Notes: generated by a model not told the origin, from the letters alone. Shown: positions 7,793 through 17,421, counted from the stretch's first letter. The stretch is 64,000 nt of DNA from Actinopolyspora mzabensis (GCF_900101095.1 NZ_FNFM01000001.1:496001-560000), one strand, 5' to 3'. Made by a program: numbers and translations.

Positions 7793-9103
7793 TCAGTCCG
7801 CGAAACCCGGCTGCCAGTGCGAGATGATCTCCCTGGCAGCCACTTCCGCGTCCAACTGGCACAGGATACCGGTCGCTCCCAGCGTCACCCGGTGTATCAG
7901 CAGGTAGTCCGGGGGCAGATTCAACGACCGGCCGGTGCGGAACTCGGGACTGCGCAGGTCGCCCACTCGGTCGGCCTGTCGCTGTAGCCATGACCGGGTG
8001 AAGTGGAAGGTCTCGGTTCGCGCCGGATCCACGAACGGCCCCAGGTACGCCTGTACGTCCTCGGCGCGGAGTTCGGAGTCCGTCTGCACGAACCGGTCGC
8101 TGCGCAGCAGCTCCATGAGTTCCTCGGCCCGGTCCTCGAGCGCCAGCCGCAGCATGCGTCCCAGCGTCCTCGGCAGTCCCTCCGGAAGCCTGGCGACCGC
8201 ACCGAAGTCGATCACGGTCAGCCTGCCGTCCGGAAGCAGCTGGAAGTTGCCGGGGTGGGGGTCGGCGTGCAGCAGGCCCACCCGGGCGGGAGACGAGAAG
8301 TGGAACTCGCTGAGCAGCTGACCCGCCCGGTCGCGCTGTTCCCGGGTCCCGTTGTCGATGATCTCGGCGAACGGGGTGCCCGAGACCCACTCGGTGACCA
8401 TGACCTTGGGTGAGCTCGCCACCACCCGGGGGACGTGCACCAGCTCGTCGCCCTCGAACGCCGTGGCGAACGAGCGCTGGTTGTCGGCCTCGATCCGGTA
8501 GTCGAGCTCCTCCACCATCCTGTCCTGCAGCTCGCGCAGCAGCGGTTTGACCTCCGCGCCGGGCAGCATCGACTCGAAGAGCCGGGAGAAGCGCATCAAC
8601 TGGCGCAGGTCGGAACGCAGTGCCTCGTCCGCGCCGGGGTACTGGATCTTGACGGCCACCTCCCTGCCGTCGTGCCAGACCGCGCGGTGCACCTGCCCGA
8701 TGCTCGCGGCCGCCGTGGGCGACTCGTCGAACTCGGCGAAACGCTCGTGCCAGCCGCTTCCCAACTGCTCGTCCAGGGTGCGCCGCACGCTGGACTCCGA
8801 CATCGGTTGTGAGGTCGTCTGCAGCCTGGACAGGGCGTCCCGGTAGGGCTCGGCGAGCTCGTCGGGTACGGCGGCCTCGAACACGCTCAGCGCCTGGCCG
8901 AACTTCATAGCTCCGCCCTTGAGCTGCCCGAGCACGGCGAACAGCTGCTCGGCCGTACGCGCGGAGAAATCGGCGCTGACTGTGTCGGCGTCCTGCCCGG
9001 TGAGCCGCTTGCCCCAGCCCGCGGCCATTCTGCCCGCGGCGCCGAGCGGCAGGCTGGCGAGTTTGACGGTGCGCTGTGCTGCTCGGCGGGGGACGTCGCT
9101 CAC
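7793..9103 (-). CDS. ABC1/AarF (UbiB-like) atypical kinase
   Basis: 436 residues. It shows the ABC1 family hallmarks: the KxGQ motif MKFGQALS, the alanine-rich loop AAASIGQVHRA in place of a normal P-loop, the lysine strand EVAVKIQYPG, EELDYRIEADNQ, the catalytic-loop motif HADPHPGNF and the metal-binding VIDFGAVARL. Bacterial members are linked to quinone or isoprenoid lipid metabolism and several show ATPase rather than protein kinase activity. GTG 9103 is preferred over a longer in-frame start at 9157 because GGGAG lies just upstream. The gene is convergent with the methyltransferase, and the DUF5679 gene follows upstream on the same strand. Confidence 0.9.
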   Translation of the reverse strand: MSDVPRRAAQRTVKLASLPLGAAGRMAAGWGKRLTGQDADTVSADFSARTAEQLFAVLGQLKGGAMKFGQALSVFEAAVPDELAEPYRDALSRLQTTSQPMSESSVRRTLDEQLGSGWHERFAEFDESPTAAASIGQVHRAVWHDGREVAVKIQYPGADEALRSDLRQLMRFSRLFESMLPGAEVKPLLRELQDRMVEELDYRIEADNQRSFATAFEGDELVHVPRVVASSPKVMVTEWVSGTPFAEIIDNGTREQRDRAGQLLSEFHFSSPARVGLLHADPHPGNFQLLPDGRLTVIDFGAVARLPEGLPRTLGRMLRLALEDRAEELMELLRSDRFVQTDSELRAEDVQAYLGPFVDPARTETFHFTRSWLQRQADRVGDLRSPEFRTGRSLNLPPDYLLIHRVTLGATGILCQLDAEVAAREIISHWQPGFAD

Positions 9104-9342
9104 GGGAACTCCCTTCCAGTCGGCAGGGCGCCGGGACGACGAGCCGTCCCGGAGCACACGCCTACGGACTCACCGACATGCTAGAGGTTTTCGCGTAGTC
9201 GTGTGCAAGATCGTCCTCGCCGGATCGTTCCGCCGAACCGGTGAAAGGGGGTCGGAAACGAACGAGTCACCGTCCCGGGAGCCGTCGAAGTGGTTGTGGG
9301 CGGCGTCGTCACCGCCGAGCCCCGCTCCTCGACGGCCACGCA

Positions 9343-9507
9343 CTAGCCCTGGGGGTTGTGCGCCTTGCCGAGAATGCGGGTCATCTTGGTGCCGCAGACC
9401 GGGCAGGTTCCCTTGGCCATCCGTCTACCGTTCGTCTCCGAGATCTCACCGGTGAAATCCCGCTTCTCCCGGCACTTTACGCAGTAACCGTTGTACGTCT
9501 CGGCCAC
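9343..9507 (-). CDS. DUF5679 small zinc-ribbon protein
   Basis: A 54-residue protein, starting (V/M)AETYNGYCVKCREKRDF and ending GKAHNPQG. Two CxxC pairs, CVKC and CPVC, would bind one zinc. The body matches the actinobacterial DUF5679 family (ETYNGYCVKC, TNGRRMAKGTCPVCGTKM). GTG 9507 is chosen because GGAGG lies five bases before it and family members begin MAETYNGYC; an in-frame ATG at 9519 would place that ribosome site inside the gene. The function is unknown. It lies about 240 bp upstream of the ABC1 kinase gene on the same strand. Confidence 0.88.
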   Translation of the reverse strand: MAETYNGYCVKCREKRDFTGEISETNGRRMAKGTCPVCGTKMTRILGKAHNPQG

Positions 9508-9802
9508 GGCTGCCTCCATCGGGTAACTGTTCTTCCGAGGCGTTCGAGCGCGTCCTCGCGTGCCTCGGAACTGTGCTGGGCAAAAGGTACCCGCGCCCGG
9601 AGCAGCGCGCAGGAGCTCGGCATATCGCGATTTCGGATGAATGTCTTAACCCGTTCAGGGGTAGCAGCGCGTGTTCGATTCGTGTCGACCGGTCATATTC
9701 GCAGCGCTCGTCCGATTCCTCGATGTGGAATGGTCAGTTGATCTGCGCTTCGGATCACAGCGGAACCCGCGAGCACGATCGACCTCGCTAGGCTCCCCGG
9801 TC

Positions 9803-10357
9803 GTGACCGAACCGCAAGTGGAGGTGCGCCGCAGCAAGCGGAGAAAGCAGACGGTCAGTGCCTACCGGGACCGTGGCAAGGTGGTCGTACTGCTACCCGC
9901 GCGGATGAGCCGTGCCGAGGAGCGGCGCTGGGTCGACGAGATGCTCAGCAGGCTGCGTCGTAGCGAGACCCGCCGGAAGTCGCCAGCCAGGGCTTCCGAC
10001 GAAGCGCTGATGAACCGGTGCGCCGAACTCTCGCATCGCTACCTGGACGGCCTCGCCGTGGCCGCCGGAGTCCGGTGGGTCGCCCCGATGCGCACCAGAT
10101 GGGCTTCCTGCACGCCCGCCGAGGGCACCATCCGCATCAGCCGCAGGCTTCGGGAGGTCCCGAGTTGGGTGCTCGACTACGTGCTGGTGCACGAACTCGC
10201 ACACTTGCTGGTTCCCGGGCACGGAGCGGACTTCTGGGAGTGGGTGAACCGCTACCCCAAAACGGAACGGGCCATCGGTTACCTCGAAGGACTGACCGCG
10301 GCCGCCGATCTCGGGGCGGGGTCCGGGGAACCGGAGTCCGACGACGAGGTCGACTGA
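9803..10357 (+). CDS. YgjP-like M48-type metallopeptidase
   Basis: 184 residues. The YgjP/WLM-like domain contains the zinc site HELAH at residues 130-134 (His130, Glu131, His134), followed by a third likely ligand in VPGHGADFWEWV. Upstream is the conserved MRTRWASCTPAEGTIRISRRL block of this family, in which the Cys and the basic residues recur. The N-terminal part has the RRSKRRKQTVSAYR strand. Members are predicted metal-dependent hydrolases of unknown substrate. GTG 9803 is used because the longer in-frame version reads through low-quality sequence; no clear ribosome site is visible. The C-terminus is acidic (SDDEVD). Confidence 0.85.
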   Translation: MTEPQVEVRRSKRRKQTVSAYRDRGKVVVLLPARMSRAEERRWVDEMLSRLRRSETRRKSPARASDEALMNRCAELSHRYLDGLAVAAGVRWVAPMRTRWASCTPAEGTIRISRRLREVPSWVLDYVLVHELAHLLVPGHGADFWEWVNRYPKTERAIGYLEGLTAAADLGAGSGEPESDDEVD

Positions 10358-10635
10358 CCGGAATCCGCGCGTCGACCCCACAGTGGGAGCGAGGGTCGGA
10401 CGGCCTCGGTACGGCCGGTGCGGAACAGTGAGCCACTCTCCCGGGACGGCCGTGCCGCACTCGCGGGGAGGAGGCCCGACGGCGTACGAGCGCTCGTCGA
10501 AAGTCGGGCCGTCTCTCGCACCGGCACGCCCGTGGGCGGTTCCGTCGGAGCGAACACCCGGTCCTCGACCGGGCATCCCGCCAGCCCGGTTCTCCCGACA
10601 GCCCGGTTCACCTCGACAGCGGAGCCGAGCCCCGG
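10358..10635. other. Spacer between convergent genes
   Basis: About 278 bp between the 3' ends of the YgjP-like and DUF2342 genes. No recognisable gene or repeat. Confidence 0.45.
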
Positions 10636-12093
10636 TCAGCGGTCGTCGTCCTCGCCGCGTTCCTCGTCGGCGGAATCCTCCGAACCGGACTGGCCCGCCT
10701 GTTCGGCGGCCTCGGCACGCCGGATCGCCGCGATCGGGTCGTCCAGATCCTCGTGGCTCTGTCCCCAGCGATCGGCGAAGTCCAGCGGCTCGTCCAGATC
10801 GGAACCGTCCGGCAACAGATCAGGGTGGTCCCAGATCCGGTCACGGCTCGTGACGCCGTACCGTTCCGTGAGCAATCGCCACAGCGACGCCGCCGCCCGC
10901 AGCCGACGCGGACGCAGCTGCAGTCCAACGAGGGTCGCGAAGGTCTGCTCGGCCGGGCCGCCGGTGGCCCGCCTGCGCCGAACCGTTTCGCTGAGCGCGT
11001 CGGCGCCGGGCAGCCGTTCCCCGACCGCGTCGGCGACCACCACGTCGACCCAACCCTCGACGAGGGCCAGCAGTGTCTCCAGCCGGGTCAGTGCGGCCTG
11101 CTGCTCGTCGGTGGTCCGCGGCTCCAGCATGCCGGAGTTCATCAACTCCTGCATCGAGTTCGGGTCGCTCGGGTCCACCTTGCTCGCCAGGTCCTCCAGG
11201 GCGGAGGTGTCGACGTGAATACCGCGTGCGTACTCCTCGACGGTCGCCAGCAGCCGTTGCCGCAGCCAGGGGACGTGACTGAACAGCCGGTGGTGCGCGG
11301 CCTCCCGCGCCGCCAGGAAGACGGTCACCTCACTGGCGGGACGGTCCAGGCCCTCCCCGAAGCGCTCGATGTTGGCGGGCAGCAGCGCGGCCGTCCCGTC
11401 CGGGCCGAGCGGGAGCCCCACATCGGTGGAGGTGAGCACTTCACCGCCGAGCTGGGCCAGCCCGTTGCCCAGCTGGGATCCGAAGGTCAGCCCGCCCATC
11501 TGGCCGAGCATGGACACGATCGGTCCCGCCGCCTGCTTGGCCTCGTCCGGCAGTGCTTCCAGCCACGCCTCGGAGACGCGCTCGGCCACCGGATCGCACA
11601 GGCGTTTCCAGGTGGGCAGCGTGTTGTCCACCCAGTCGCGTGCCGACCAGGACCGCACCACGTGCGTACCGGTCGGGAAGGCGGTCGTGGGGTCCAACCA
11701 GAGTTCGGCGAGCTGAATGCCGTCCTCGATGGCCTTGGTCTGCTGCTGGGTCGGGCGCTCGGTGTGCTTGTTGGTCTGCAGCTGCTGGTGGGCCAGCTGC
11801 TTGGCCAGGTCGTAGTTGACCGGCCCCGATTCCCCGCTGGAGGAGTGGCTGAGGGCCTGCCCGAGCTGGGTCAGCATCTGCCCGAGTGCGCTGATGTCGA
11901 AATTCGGCATACCGCCGGAACCGGGCATGCCCCCGGGGCCCGGCATCCCGCCGAAGCCGGGGAAGGAACCCGCTCCTCCGGAAAAGCCGGCGCCGCCCCC
12001 GGAGCCACCGTCCGATGAGTCGCCCCTGTTGCGATCATCGGGTTCCTCGTTGTCGGGATCGTGGGGGCCGAACCCGAAGGGCACATCACTCAT
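10636..12093 (-). CDS. Zinc-dependent metalloprotease, DUF2342 family
   Basis: 485 residues beginning MSDVPFGFGPHDPDN. The N-terminal 100 residues are low-complexity, rich in Gly, Pro and Met, and include GGMPGPGGMPGSGGMP repeats. The rest matches the actinobacterial DUF2342 metalloprotease family. AAREAAHHRLFSHVPWL holds the histidines of the expected zinc site, and the acidic EGWVDVVVADAVGERLPG region gives the remaining conserved segment. The C-terminus is strongly acidic. ATG 12093 is favoured over a long upstream extension because of its composition and family N-termini. It is divergent from the YlbL-like protease with a 203-bp shared intergenic region, a common actinobacterial neighbourhood. 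Confidence 0.88.
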   Translation of the reverse strand: MSDVPFGFGPHDPDNEEPDDRNRGDSSDGGSGGGAGFSGGAGSFPGFGGMPGPGGMPGSGGMPNFDISALGQMLTQLGQALSHSSSGESGPVNYDLAKQLAHQQLQTNKHTERPTQQQTKAIEDGIQLAELWLDPTTAFPTGTHVVRSWSARDWVDNTLPTWKRLCDPVAERVSEAWLEALPDEAKQAAGPIVSMLGQMGGLTFGSQLGNGLAQLGGEVLTSTDVGLPLGPDGTAALLPANIERFGEGLDRPASEVTVFLAAREAAHHRLFSHVPWLRQRLLATVEEYARGIHVDTSALEDLASKVDPSDPNSMQELMNSGMLEPRTTDEQQAALTRLETLLALVEGWVDVVVADAVGERLPGADALSETVRRRRATGGPAEQTFATLVGLQLRPRRLRAAASLWRLLTERYGVTSRDRIWDHPDLLPDGSDLDEPLDFADRWGQSHEDLDDPIAAIRRAEAAEQAGQSGSEDSADEERGEDDDR

Positions 12094-12296
12094 GGTTCCA
12101 CCGTACGCGGAAGAGGTGGACGGGCAGTAGGTGAGCTGTCGGCCGCTCGCCGAGGGCGAACGTGAGAGCGGGATCGTCCCGCCCGACCCGGCCTCGCCTC
12201 CGTTCACCTCGGGATCGTCGCTGTCGAACTCCACATCTCGGGCGCAACGCAAGTCACCCACCGGCCGCTCGTGTTCGACACGTAGGGTGTCGTGCT

Positions 12297-13322
12297 GTGA
12301 GTCGCCGTACCTGGACCCTGCTTACGAGTGTCGTTCTGGTCGTGGTCTTCGGGCTGCTGGGAGTCTTCGTTCCGGTGCCCTACGTGGCGCTGGGGCCCGG
12401 TCCGACCCATGACACGCTCGGCTCTTCCCAGGGCAGGCAGGTGGTCCGGATCGAGGGCACCGAAACCTTCCCGACGAGTGGCCACCTCAACATGACCACC
12501 GTCTCGGTCACCGATGAGCTGTCGATCTTCAGCGCACTGACCTTCTGGGTCAGCGGTGACTACGCCTTGGCCCCCCGCGAGCTCTACTTCCCGCCGGACA
12601 AGAGCGAGCAGCAGGTCCAACGGACCAACACGCGTGCTTTCCGCGACTCGCAGAATTCCGCAGAGACCGCGGCGCTGCGTCATCTCGGTTACCCCACCGA
12701 ACTCGTCGCCGAGGAGATAGTCGCCGACAGCCCGGCCGAAGGGGTGATCCAGCCGGGGGACGAGCTGATCGCGGCGAACGGCACCGAGCTGAGCGACCCG
12801 CAGTCGTTGATAGATGCCCTGGCGGGCAGCGAGCCAGGCCAGCGGGTCACCATCCGCTTCAGGCACGAGCAACAGCAGCCGCAGCGCACCACCATCCGGC
12901 TCGCGCAACCACCGGACGACCGCTCCCAGGGGTTTCTGGGTGTACAACCCGCGCTGCGTCCCCAGGTCGATTTCGAGGTCGACATCAGGCTGCCCGATAT
13001 CGGTGGGCCCTCCGCCGGTCTGATGTTCTCGCTGGCCGTGGTGGACAAACTCACGCCGGGAGAACTCACGGACGGCAAGTTCATCGCGGGCACCGGTGAG
13101 ATCGATTCGCAGGGCAACGTGGGCCGCATCGGCGGTATCGGTTTCAAGATGAGCAACGCCCACGAGGCGGGCGCCCAGATCTTCCTGGTTCCGGAGGGCA
13201 ACTGCGCCGCGGCCAAGTCCCAGGCCCCCGAAGGCATGCGGCTGATCGAGGTGGGAACCCTCGGTGAGGCGGTCGATGCGCTCGAGTCGGTCCGTGCGGG
13301 GGAGACACCCCCGCACTGCTGA
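12297..13322 (+). CDS. YlbL-like membrane-anchored PDZ/Lon-type serine protease
   Basis: 341 residues. A single N-terminal membrane segment (TLLTSVVLVVVFGLLGVFV) at about residues 6-24 is followed by a PDZ-like region at about 145-215 (VADSPAEGVIQPGDELIAANG) and a C-terminal Lon S16 protease domain. The catalytic serine is in GGPSAGLMFSLAVVD and the lysine in IGGIGFKMSNAHEAG, giving the Ser-Lys dyad. Bacterial YlbL-type proteases of this layout act at the outer face of the membrane in quality control or checkpoint roles. GTG 12297 puts the membrane helix right at the N-terminus; the longer frame is Arg-rich and unlikely. It is divergent from the DUF2342 gene. Confidence 0.9.
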   Translation: MSRRTWTLLTSVVLVVVFGLLGVFVPVPYVALGPGPTHDTLGSSQGRQVVRIEGTETFPTSGHLNMTTVSVTDELSIFSALTFWVSGDYALAPRELYFPPDKSEQQVQRTNTRAFRDSQNSAETAALRHLGYPTELVAEEIVADSPAEGVIQPGDELIAANGTELSDPQSLIDALAGSEPGQRVTIRFRHEQQQPQRTTIRLAQPPDDRSQGFLGVQPALRPQVDFEVDIRLPDIGGPSAGLMFSLAVVDKLTPGELTDGKFIAGTGEIDSQGNVGRIGGIGFKMSNAHEAGAQIFLVPEGNCAAAKSQAPEGMRLIEVGTLGEAVDALESVRAGETPPHC

Positions 13323-13329
13323 TTCGGCG

Positions 13330-13355
13330 CGGCACCCGGTGGGGGCCGGGTGCCG
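13330..13355. terminator. Hairpin between convergent genes
   Basis: CGGCACCCGG (13330-13339) pairs with CCGGGTGCCG (13346-13355) around TGGGGG, giving a 10-bp stem directly after the YlbL stop. There is no T tract, so intrinsic termination is uncertain. Confidence 0.5.
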
Positions 13356-13415
13356 AGATCCGGGTGCGTCGGGGTCCGCGGCGGCGCTCGCCGGTCTCGG
13401 ATCCCCGACGGCAGG

Positions 13416-13979
13416 TCACTCCTCGAAGGTGGCGTGCATCGCGTTGAGCAGATTCGGCGCCAGGGCGCTGTCCTCGACGAGCTCGCCCTCCTCCTGCTCC
13501 GGATCACCGTCGAAGCCGTCGTCGACCTCGGGATCCTTGTTGCGCAACCGCAGCACGCAGGTCTGCGTCCCGCCGCGCAATACGGCGGCCACCAGCCGCG
13601 CTTCCCGGCGTTCCGGATGCTGCGCGGCGGCGTTCCGCGCGGCGTCGTCCTCGTTCGGAAGCTCCTGCTCGGCGTCCGGGGGCAGCACCACGATCTCCTG
13701 CACCAGCGCGCAACCCAGTACCCGTTCCGGCCAGGCGATACCCGCCAGGGCCTCACCGATGTCGTTGCCGGGCAGCTCCTCCTGCTCCACCGGCGTCAGT
13801 GGTGAACTCGTGTTGAGCTGTTCGGCCAGCCCTGGCTCGGCCTCCAGCAGCTCCGCGGTGTCGACCAGCGCGAACATTCTGGCCGGTCGTTCCCAGCCCT
13901 CCGAAGCCACGAACTGCTCGATCTCGCGCGTCACCGCGGGCAACCCCGCGGTCATTTCCTCGGTGATAGCGGACGACAT
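13416..13979 (-). CDS. PPA1309 family conserved protein
   Basis: 187 residues beginning MSSAITEEMTAGLPAVTREI. Conserved stretches typical of this actinobacterial family are visible: GWERPARMFALVDTAEL, IAWPERVLGCALVQEIVVLP and ARLVAAVLRGGTQTCVLRLR. No membrane segments or catalytic motifs are seen, so it is probably cytoplasmic. The function is unknown. Members are usually found beside YlbL-like protease and UPF0182 genes, as here. Convergent with the YlbL gene and divergent from the UPF0182 gene. Confidence 0.85.
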   Translation of the reverse strand: MSSAITEEMTAGLPAVTREIEQFVASEGWERPARMFALVDTAELLEAEPGLAEQLNTSSPLTPVEQEELPGNDIGEALAGIAWPERVLGCALVQEIVVLPPDAEQELPNEDDAARNAAAQHPERREARLVAAVLRGGTQTCVLRLRNKDPEVDDGFDGDPEQEEGELVEDSALAPNLLNAMHATFEE

Positions 13980-14217
13980 TCACCCATCCTCGCACCGCCG
14001 AGACCTCCCGGTTCGATCCCCGTGGCAGCGCTCGTGGCCGATGATCGGCACACTTCTCCAGTCGGTGATCCCCCGTGGGGCGGGATGTCCGTTTGATGCG
14101 AATTCGCGGGCGCGTCCCACTATCTCGTGACGGGGTCGTAGAGTTGACCGCACGGGAGCCCGGGTCGCGCCGGTGACCCGGCCCCGCTGCCCGCGGATCG
14201 TCACCAGGGAGTGCGCT

Positions 14218-17205
14218 GTGGCCACGAGGCCGGTAGGAGTACCCAATTTGTCCCGGCGAAGCCGGATCCTTCTGATCCTGGGCGCGGTCGTGTTGGTAGG
14301 ACTGATAGTCGGATCACGCCTGATCGGGACGTACGTCAATTGGCTGTGGTTCGGCAGTGTCGACTACCGGGGGATCTTCACGACGATCGTGCTCACCCGG
14401 ATCGTGTTGTTCGTCTGTGCGGCCGTGTTCCTCGCCGGGGTGCTGGCGTTGAACCTCTGGCTGGCCTATCGCACCAGACCGGTGTTCGTGCCGCTCGGAA
14501 GTGGGCAGGACGACCCGTTGCTGCGGTACCGCACAGTCATCACGCAGCGGTCCAAGTGGTTCGGCATCGGAATCCCGGCAATAGTCGGCGTCATCGGTGG
14601 GCTGGCGGCCACCGGCGACTGGCGCATGGTGCAGCTGTTCCTGAACCGCACTCCGTTCGGCACCCAGGACCCGGTTTTCGGCCACGACGTCAGCCTCTAC
14701 ATCTTCCAGCTGCCGTTCTTCCGCTGGCTGCTGGCCTGGGGATTCATCGCCGTCACCCTCTCGTTCTTCGGCGCGCTCGCCGTGCACTACATCTTCGGTG
14801 GCATCAAGCTCGCGGGCAGGTCGGGGCAGATCTCGCAGCCCGCCCGGATCCAGCTCGCCCTGTTGGCCGGGATCTTCGTGCTGCTCAAGGCCGTCGACTT
14901 CTTCTTCGACCGCTGGGATCTGCTGCTGTCGCAGCGCAGTGAACTGTTCACCGGTGCCAGCTACACCGATCTCAACGCCGTGATGCCGGCCAAGGTGATC
15001 CTGCTGTGCATCTCGATCATCTGCGCGCTGGCCTTCTTCGCCGCCGTGTTCCTGCGCAACCTGCAGATTCCGGCGCTGGCCACGGTGCTGCTGGTGCTGT
15101 CCAGTCTGGTCATCGGCGCGCTGTGGCCCGCGCTGCTGCAGCAGTTCTCGGTCGAACCCAACGCCAATGAGCGTGAGGCGACCTCGATCGAGCGCAACAT
15201 AGCCGCCACGAGACAGGCCTTCGGGATAACCCAGGAGGACGTGACAGTTCGCGAGAACTACACGCAGGGCGGCGCCTCCGACTCCGGTGATTCCGGTTCG
15301 GGCTCGGACGATTCCGGTGTCACTCCGGAGGAGGTCGCCCAGGACACCGGCACCGTCTCCAACGTGCGGCTGCTCGACCCGAGCCTGCTCTCCGAGACGT
15401 TCACCCAGCTGCAGCAGCAGTTCAACTTCTACGGGTTCCCGGACGAGCTCGACATCGACCGGTACCGGGACGAGAACGGCGAGCTGCAGGACTACCTGGT
15501 CGCGGTGCGCGGAATCAACACCGACGGCCTGGCCGAGAACCAGCAGTCCTGGATCAACCGGCACATGGTCTACACCCACGGCAACGGTTTCGTCAGTGCG
15601 CCCGCCGACCGGGTAAGCACGGTGCCCGGCGAGGGCTCCGACACCGGTGCGTACCCGGTGTTCTCGATGAGCGATGTCGCCAACGATGGCCAGGGCGAGA
15701 TTCCGGTCGAGCAGCCCAGGGTCTACTACGGCGAGCTGAACCAGGACTACGCCATCGTCGGTGCGGAGCAGGGCGAGCAGCCGCAGGAGTACGACACGCA
15801 GAACTCGCGCTACACCTACCAGGGCGAGGGCGGAGTCGGAATCGGCAACTGGTTCAACCGTGCCGTGTTCGCGGCCAACTACGGTGAGCGCAACATCCTG
15901 TTCAACCAGGAGATCGGCTCGCAGTCGCAGATCATGTTCAACCGCAATCCGCGGGAACGGGTGCAGAAGGTCGCACCGTGGCTCAAGTTGGACGGCGATC
16001 CCTATCCCGCGGTGATCGACGGGAAGATCAAGTGGATCGTCGACGGTTACACCACGCTGAACAACTATCCCTACTCCACGTTGACCTCGTTCGGGCAGGC
16101 AGCCAGCGACTCCACCAGTGATGTCGCCCAGCCGAACCAGCAGATCAACTACATCCGCAACTCGGTCAAGGCCACCGTCGACGCCTACACCGGCGAGGTC
16201 TCGCTCTACGAGTTCGGGGAGAAGGATCCGGTGCTGGAGGCATGGAAGGGCGTCTTCCCGGGTGTGGTGAAACCGAAGAGCGAGATCAGCGACGAGCTGC
16301 GGCAGCACTTCCGCTATCCCGCAGACATGTTCAAGGTGCAGCGGCAGCTGCTCGCCCGGTACCACGTGGACAATCCGGGCGACTTCTACGCCACCCGCGG
16401 TTTCTGGGAGGTCCCCAACGATCCCAACCAGGACCAGCGCAGCGGTTCCGGTGAGAAGCAGCCGCCGTTCTACGTGATCGCACAGGCACCCACGCAGAAC
16501 CGGCCGACCTTCCAGCTGACCAGTGCCATGACCGCGCTGGAACGCCCGAACCTGTCCGCGTGGATCTCGGCTTCCTCGGATCCCGAGACCTACGGCCAGA
16601 TCACCATGCTGGAGCTGCCCACGGACAACCAGACGCCGGGACCGGTACAGGTCCAGCGGCAGATGGAGTCGACACCGAAGGTCACCGAGGACCGGACGCT
16701 GTTCGACAACCCCGGGGTCCGGGCGATGTTCGGTAACCTGCTGACCCTGCCGGTCGAGGGCGGAATGCTCTACGTGGAGCCGATCTACATCCGTCCCAAC
16801 AGCGAGGACTCCTACCCGCAGTTGGCCAGGGTGCTGACCTCCTACGGCGACAGCGTCGGCTATGCCGACACGTTGCAGGGCTCGCTGGAGCAGGTGTTCG
16901 GGCCCGGTGCGGGGCAGAACACCGAGACCGCCGAGGACGAGAACCAGCAGCAGGACGGTCAGGGCCAGCAGCAGGGCGACCAGGACCAGCAGGGCGACCA
17001 GGGCGACCAGGACCAGCAGCAGGGCGACGGTCAGGGGCAGCAGAACAGCTCCGAGGTGGACCAGGCCGTGCAGGAGGTGCAGGCCGCGATGGAAGAGGTC
17101 CGTTCGGCGCAGAACTCCGGTGACCTCGGCCAGCTGGGTCAGGCGTTCCAGCGACTGGAGGAAGCCATGAACCGCTACGAGGAGGTCACCGGCAACGGTG
17201 GCTGA
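14218..17205 (+). CDS. UPF0182 family large membrane protein
   Basis: 995 residues. About seven membrane segments fill the first 320 residues, starting with ILLILGAVVLVGLIVGS. A large soluble domain follows, with the family signatures YVNWLWFGSVDYR near the N-terminus, NRHMVYTHGNGFVSAP, and FNRAVFAANYGERNILFN. The C-terminal 100 residues are a Gln/Asp/Gly-rich low-complexity stretch (about 16930-17050, EDENQQQDGQGQQQG type) followed by a helical end. The family is near-universal in actinobacteria (Rv3193c in M. tuberculosis); its function is not settled. GTG 14218 is chosen for the AGGGAG site six bases upstream. Confidence 0.93.
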   Translation: MATRPVGVPNLSRRSRILLILGAVVLVGLIVGSRLIGTYVNWLWFGSVDYRGIFTTIVLTRIVLFVCAAVFLAGVLALNLWLAYRTRPVFVPLGSGQDDPLLRYRTVITQRSKWFGIGIPAIVGVIGGLAATGDWRMVQLFLNRTPFGTQDPVFGHDVSLYIFQLPFFRWLLAWGFIAVTLSFFGALAVHYIFGGIKLAGRSGQISQPARIQLALLAGIFVLLKAVDFFFDRWDLLLSQRSELFTGASYTDLNAVMPAKVILLCISIICALAFFAAVFLRNLQIPALATVLLVLSSLVIGALWPALLQQFSVEPNANEREATSIERNIAATRQAFGITQEDVTVRENYTQGGASDSGDSGSGSDDSGVTPEEVAQDTGTVSNVRLLDPSLLSETFTQLQQQFNFYGFPDELDIDRYRDENGELQDYLVAVRGINTDGLAENQQSWINRHMVYTHGNGFVSAPADRVSTVPGEGSDTGAYPVFSMSDVANDGQGEIPVEQPRVYYGELNQDYAIVGAEQGEQPQEYDTQNSRYTYQGEGGVGIGNWFNRAVFAANYGERNILFNQEIGSQSQIMFNRNPRERVQKVAPWLKLDGDPYPAVIDGKIKWIVDGYTTLNNYPYSTLTSFGQAASDSTSDVAQPNQQINYIRNSVKATVDAYTGEVSLYEFGEKDPVLEAWKGVFPGVVKPKSEISDELRQHFRYPADMFKVQRQLLARYHVDNPGDFYATRGFWEVPNDPNQDQRSGSGEKQPPFYVIAQAPTQNRPTFQLTSAMTALERPNLSAWISASSDPETYGQITMLELPTDNQTPGPVQVQRQMESTPKVTEDRTLFDNPGVRAMFGNLLTLPVEGGMLYVEPIYIRPNSEDSYPQLARVLTSYGDSVGYADTLQGSLEQVFGPGAGQNTETAEDENQQQDGQGQQQGDQDQQGDQGDQDQQQGDGQGQQNSSEVDQAVQEVQAAMEEVRSAQNSGDLGQLGQAFQRLEEAMNRYEEVTGNGG

Positions 17206-17220
17206 TCAGTCGCGGGGCAT

Positions 17221-17246
17221 CCGGGTGGTCGAGTGGCCACCCGGTT
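17221..17246 (+). terminator. Hairpin after the UPF0182 gene
   Basis: CCGGGTGG (17221-17228) pairs with CCACCCGG (17237-17244), starting 16 bp after the stop, with TTCC following. The T tract is weak. Confidence 0.5.
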
Positions 17247-17314
17247 CCGGCTGAACCGTCCTTTGAACGGCGAAAACACCAGGCCCCCACCCCCCTGCGC
17301 GGGGGTGGGGGGCA

Positions 17315-17421
17315 CGGTGTAGAGTTGCAACTACAACGAAACACGGCGCGGGGTGGAGCAGTTCGGTAGCTCGCTGGGCTCATAACCCAGAGGTCACAGG
17401 TTCGAATCCTGTCCCCGCTAC
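17315..17421 (+). repeat. 107-bp duplicated unit containing initiator tRNA, copy 1
   Basis: Identical to 17757-17863 except for one base in the T arm (TTCGAATCC against TTCAAATCC). The unit includes a -10-like TAGAGT (17320-17325), the palindromic GTTGCAAC leader and the tRNA body. Confidence 0.9.

Noticed and set aside
14314-16365. A 683-codon minus-strand open frame
   Set aside because: Antisense to the UPF0182 gene, which has clear family signatures.
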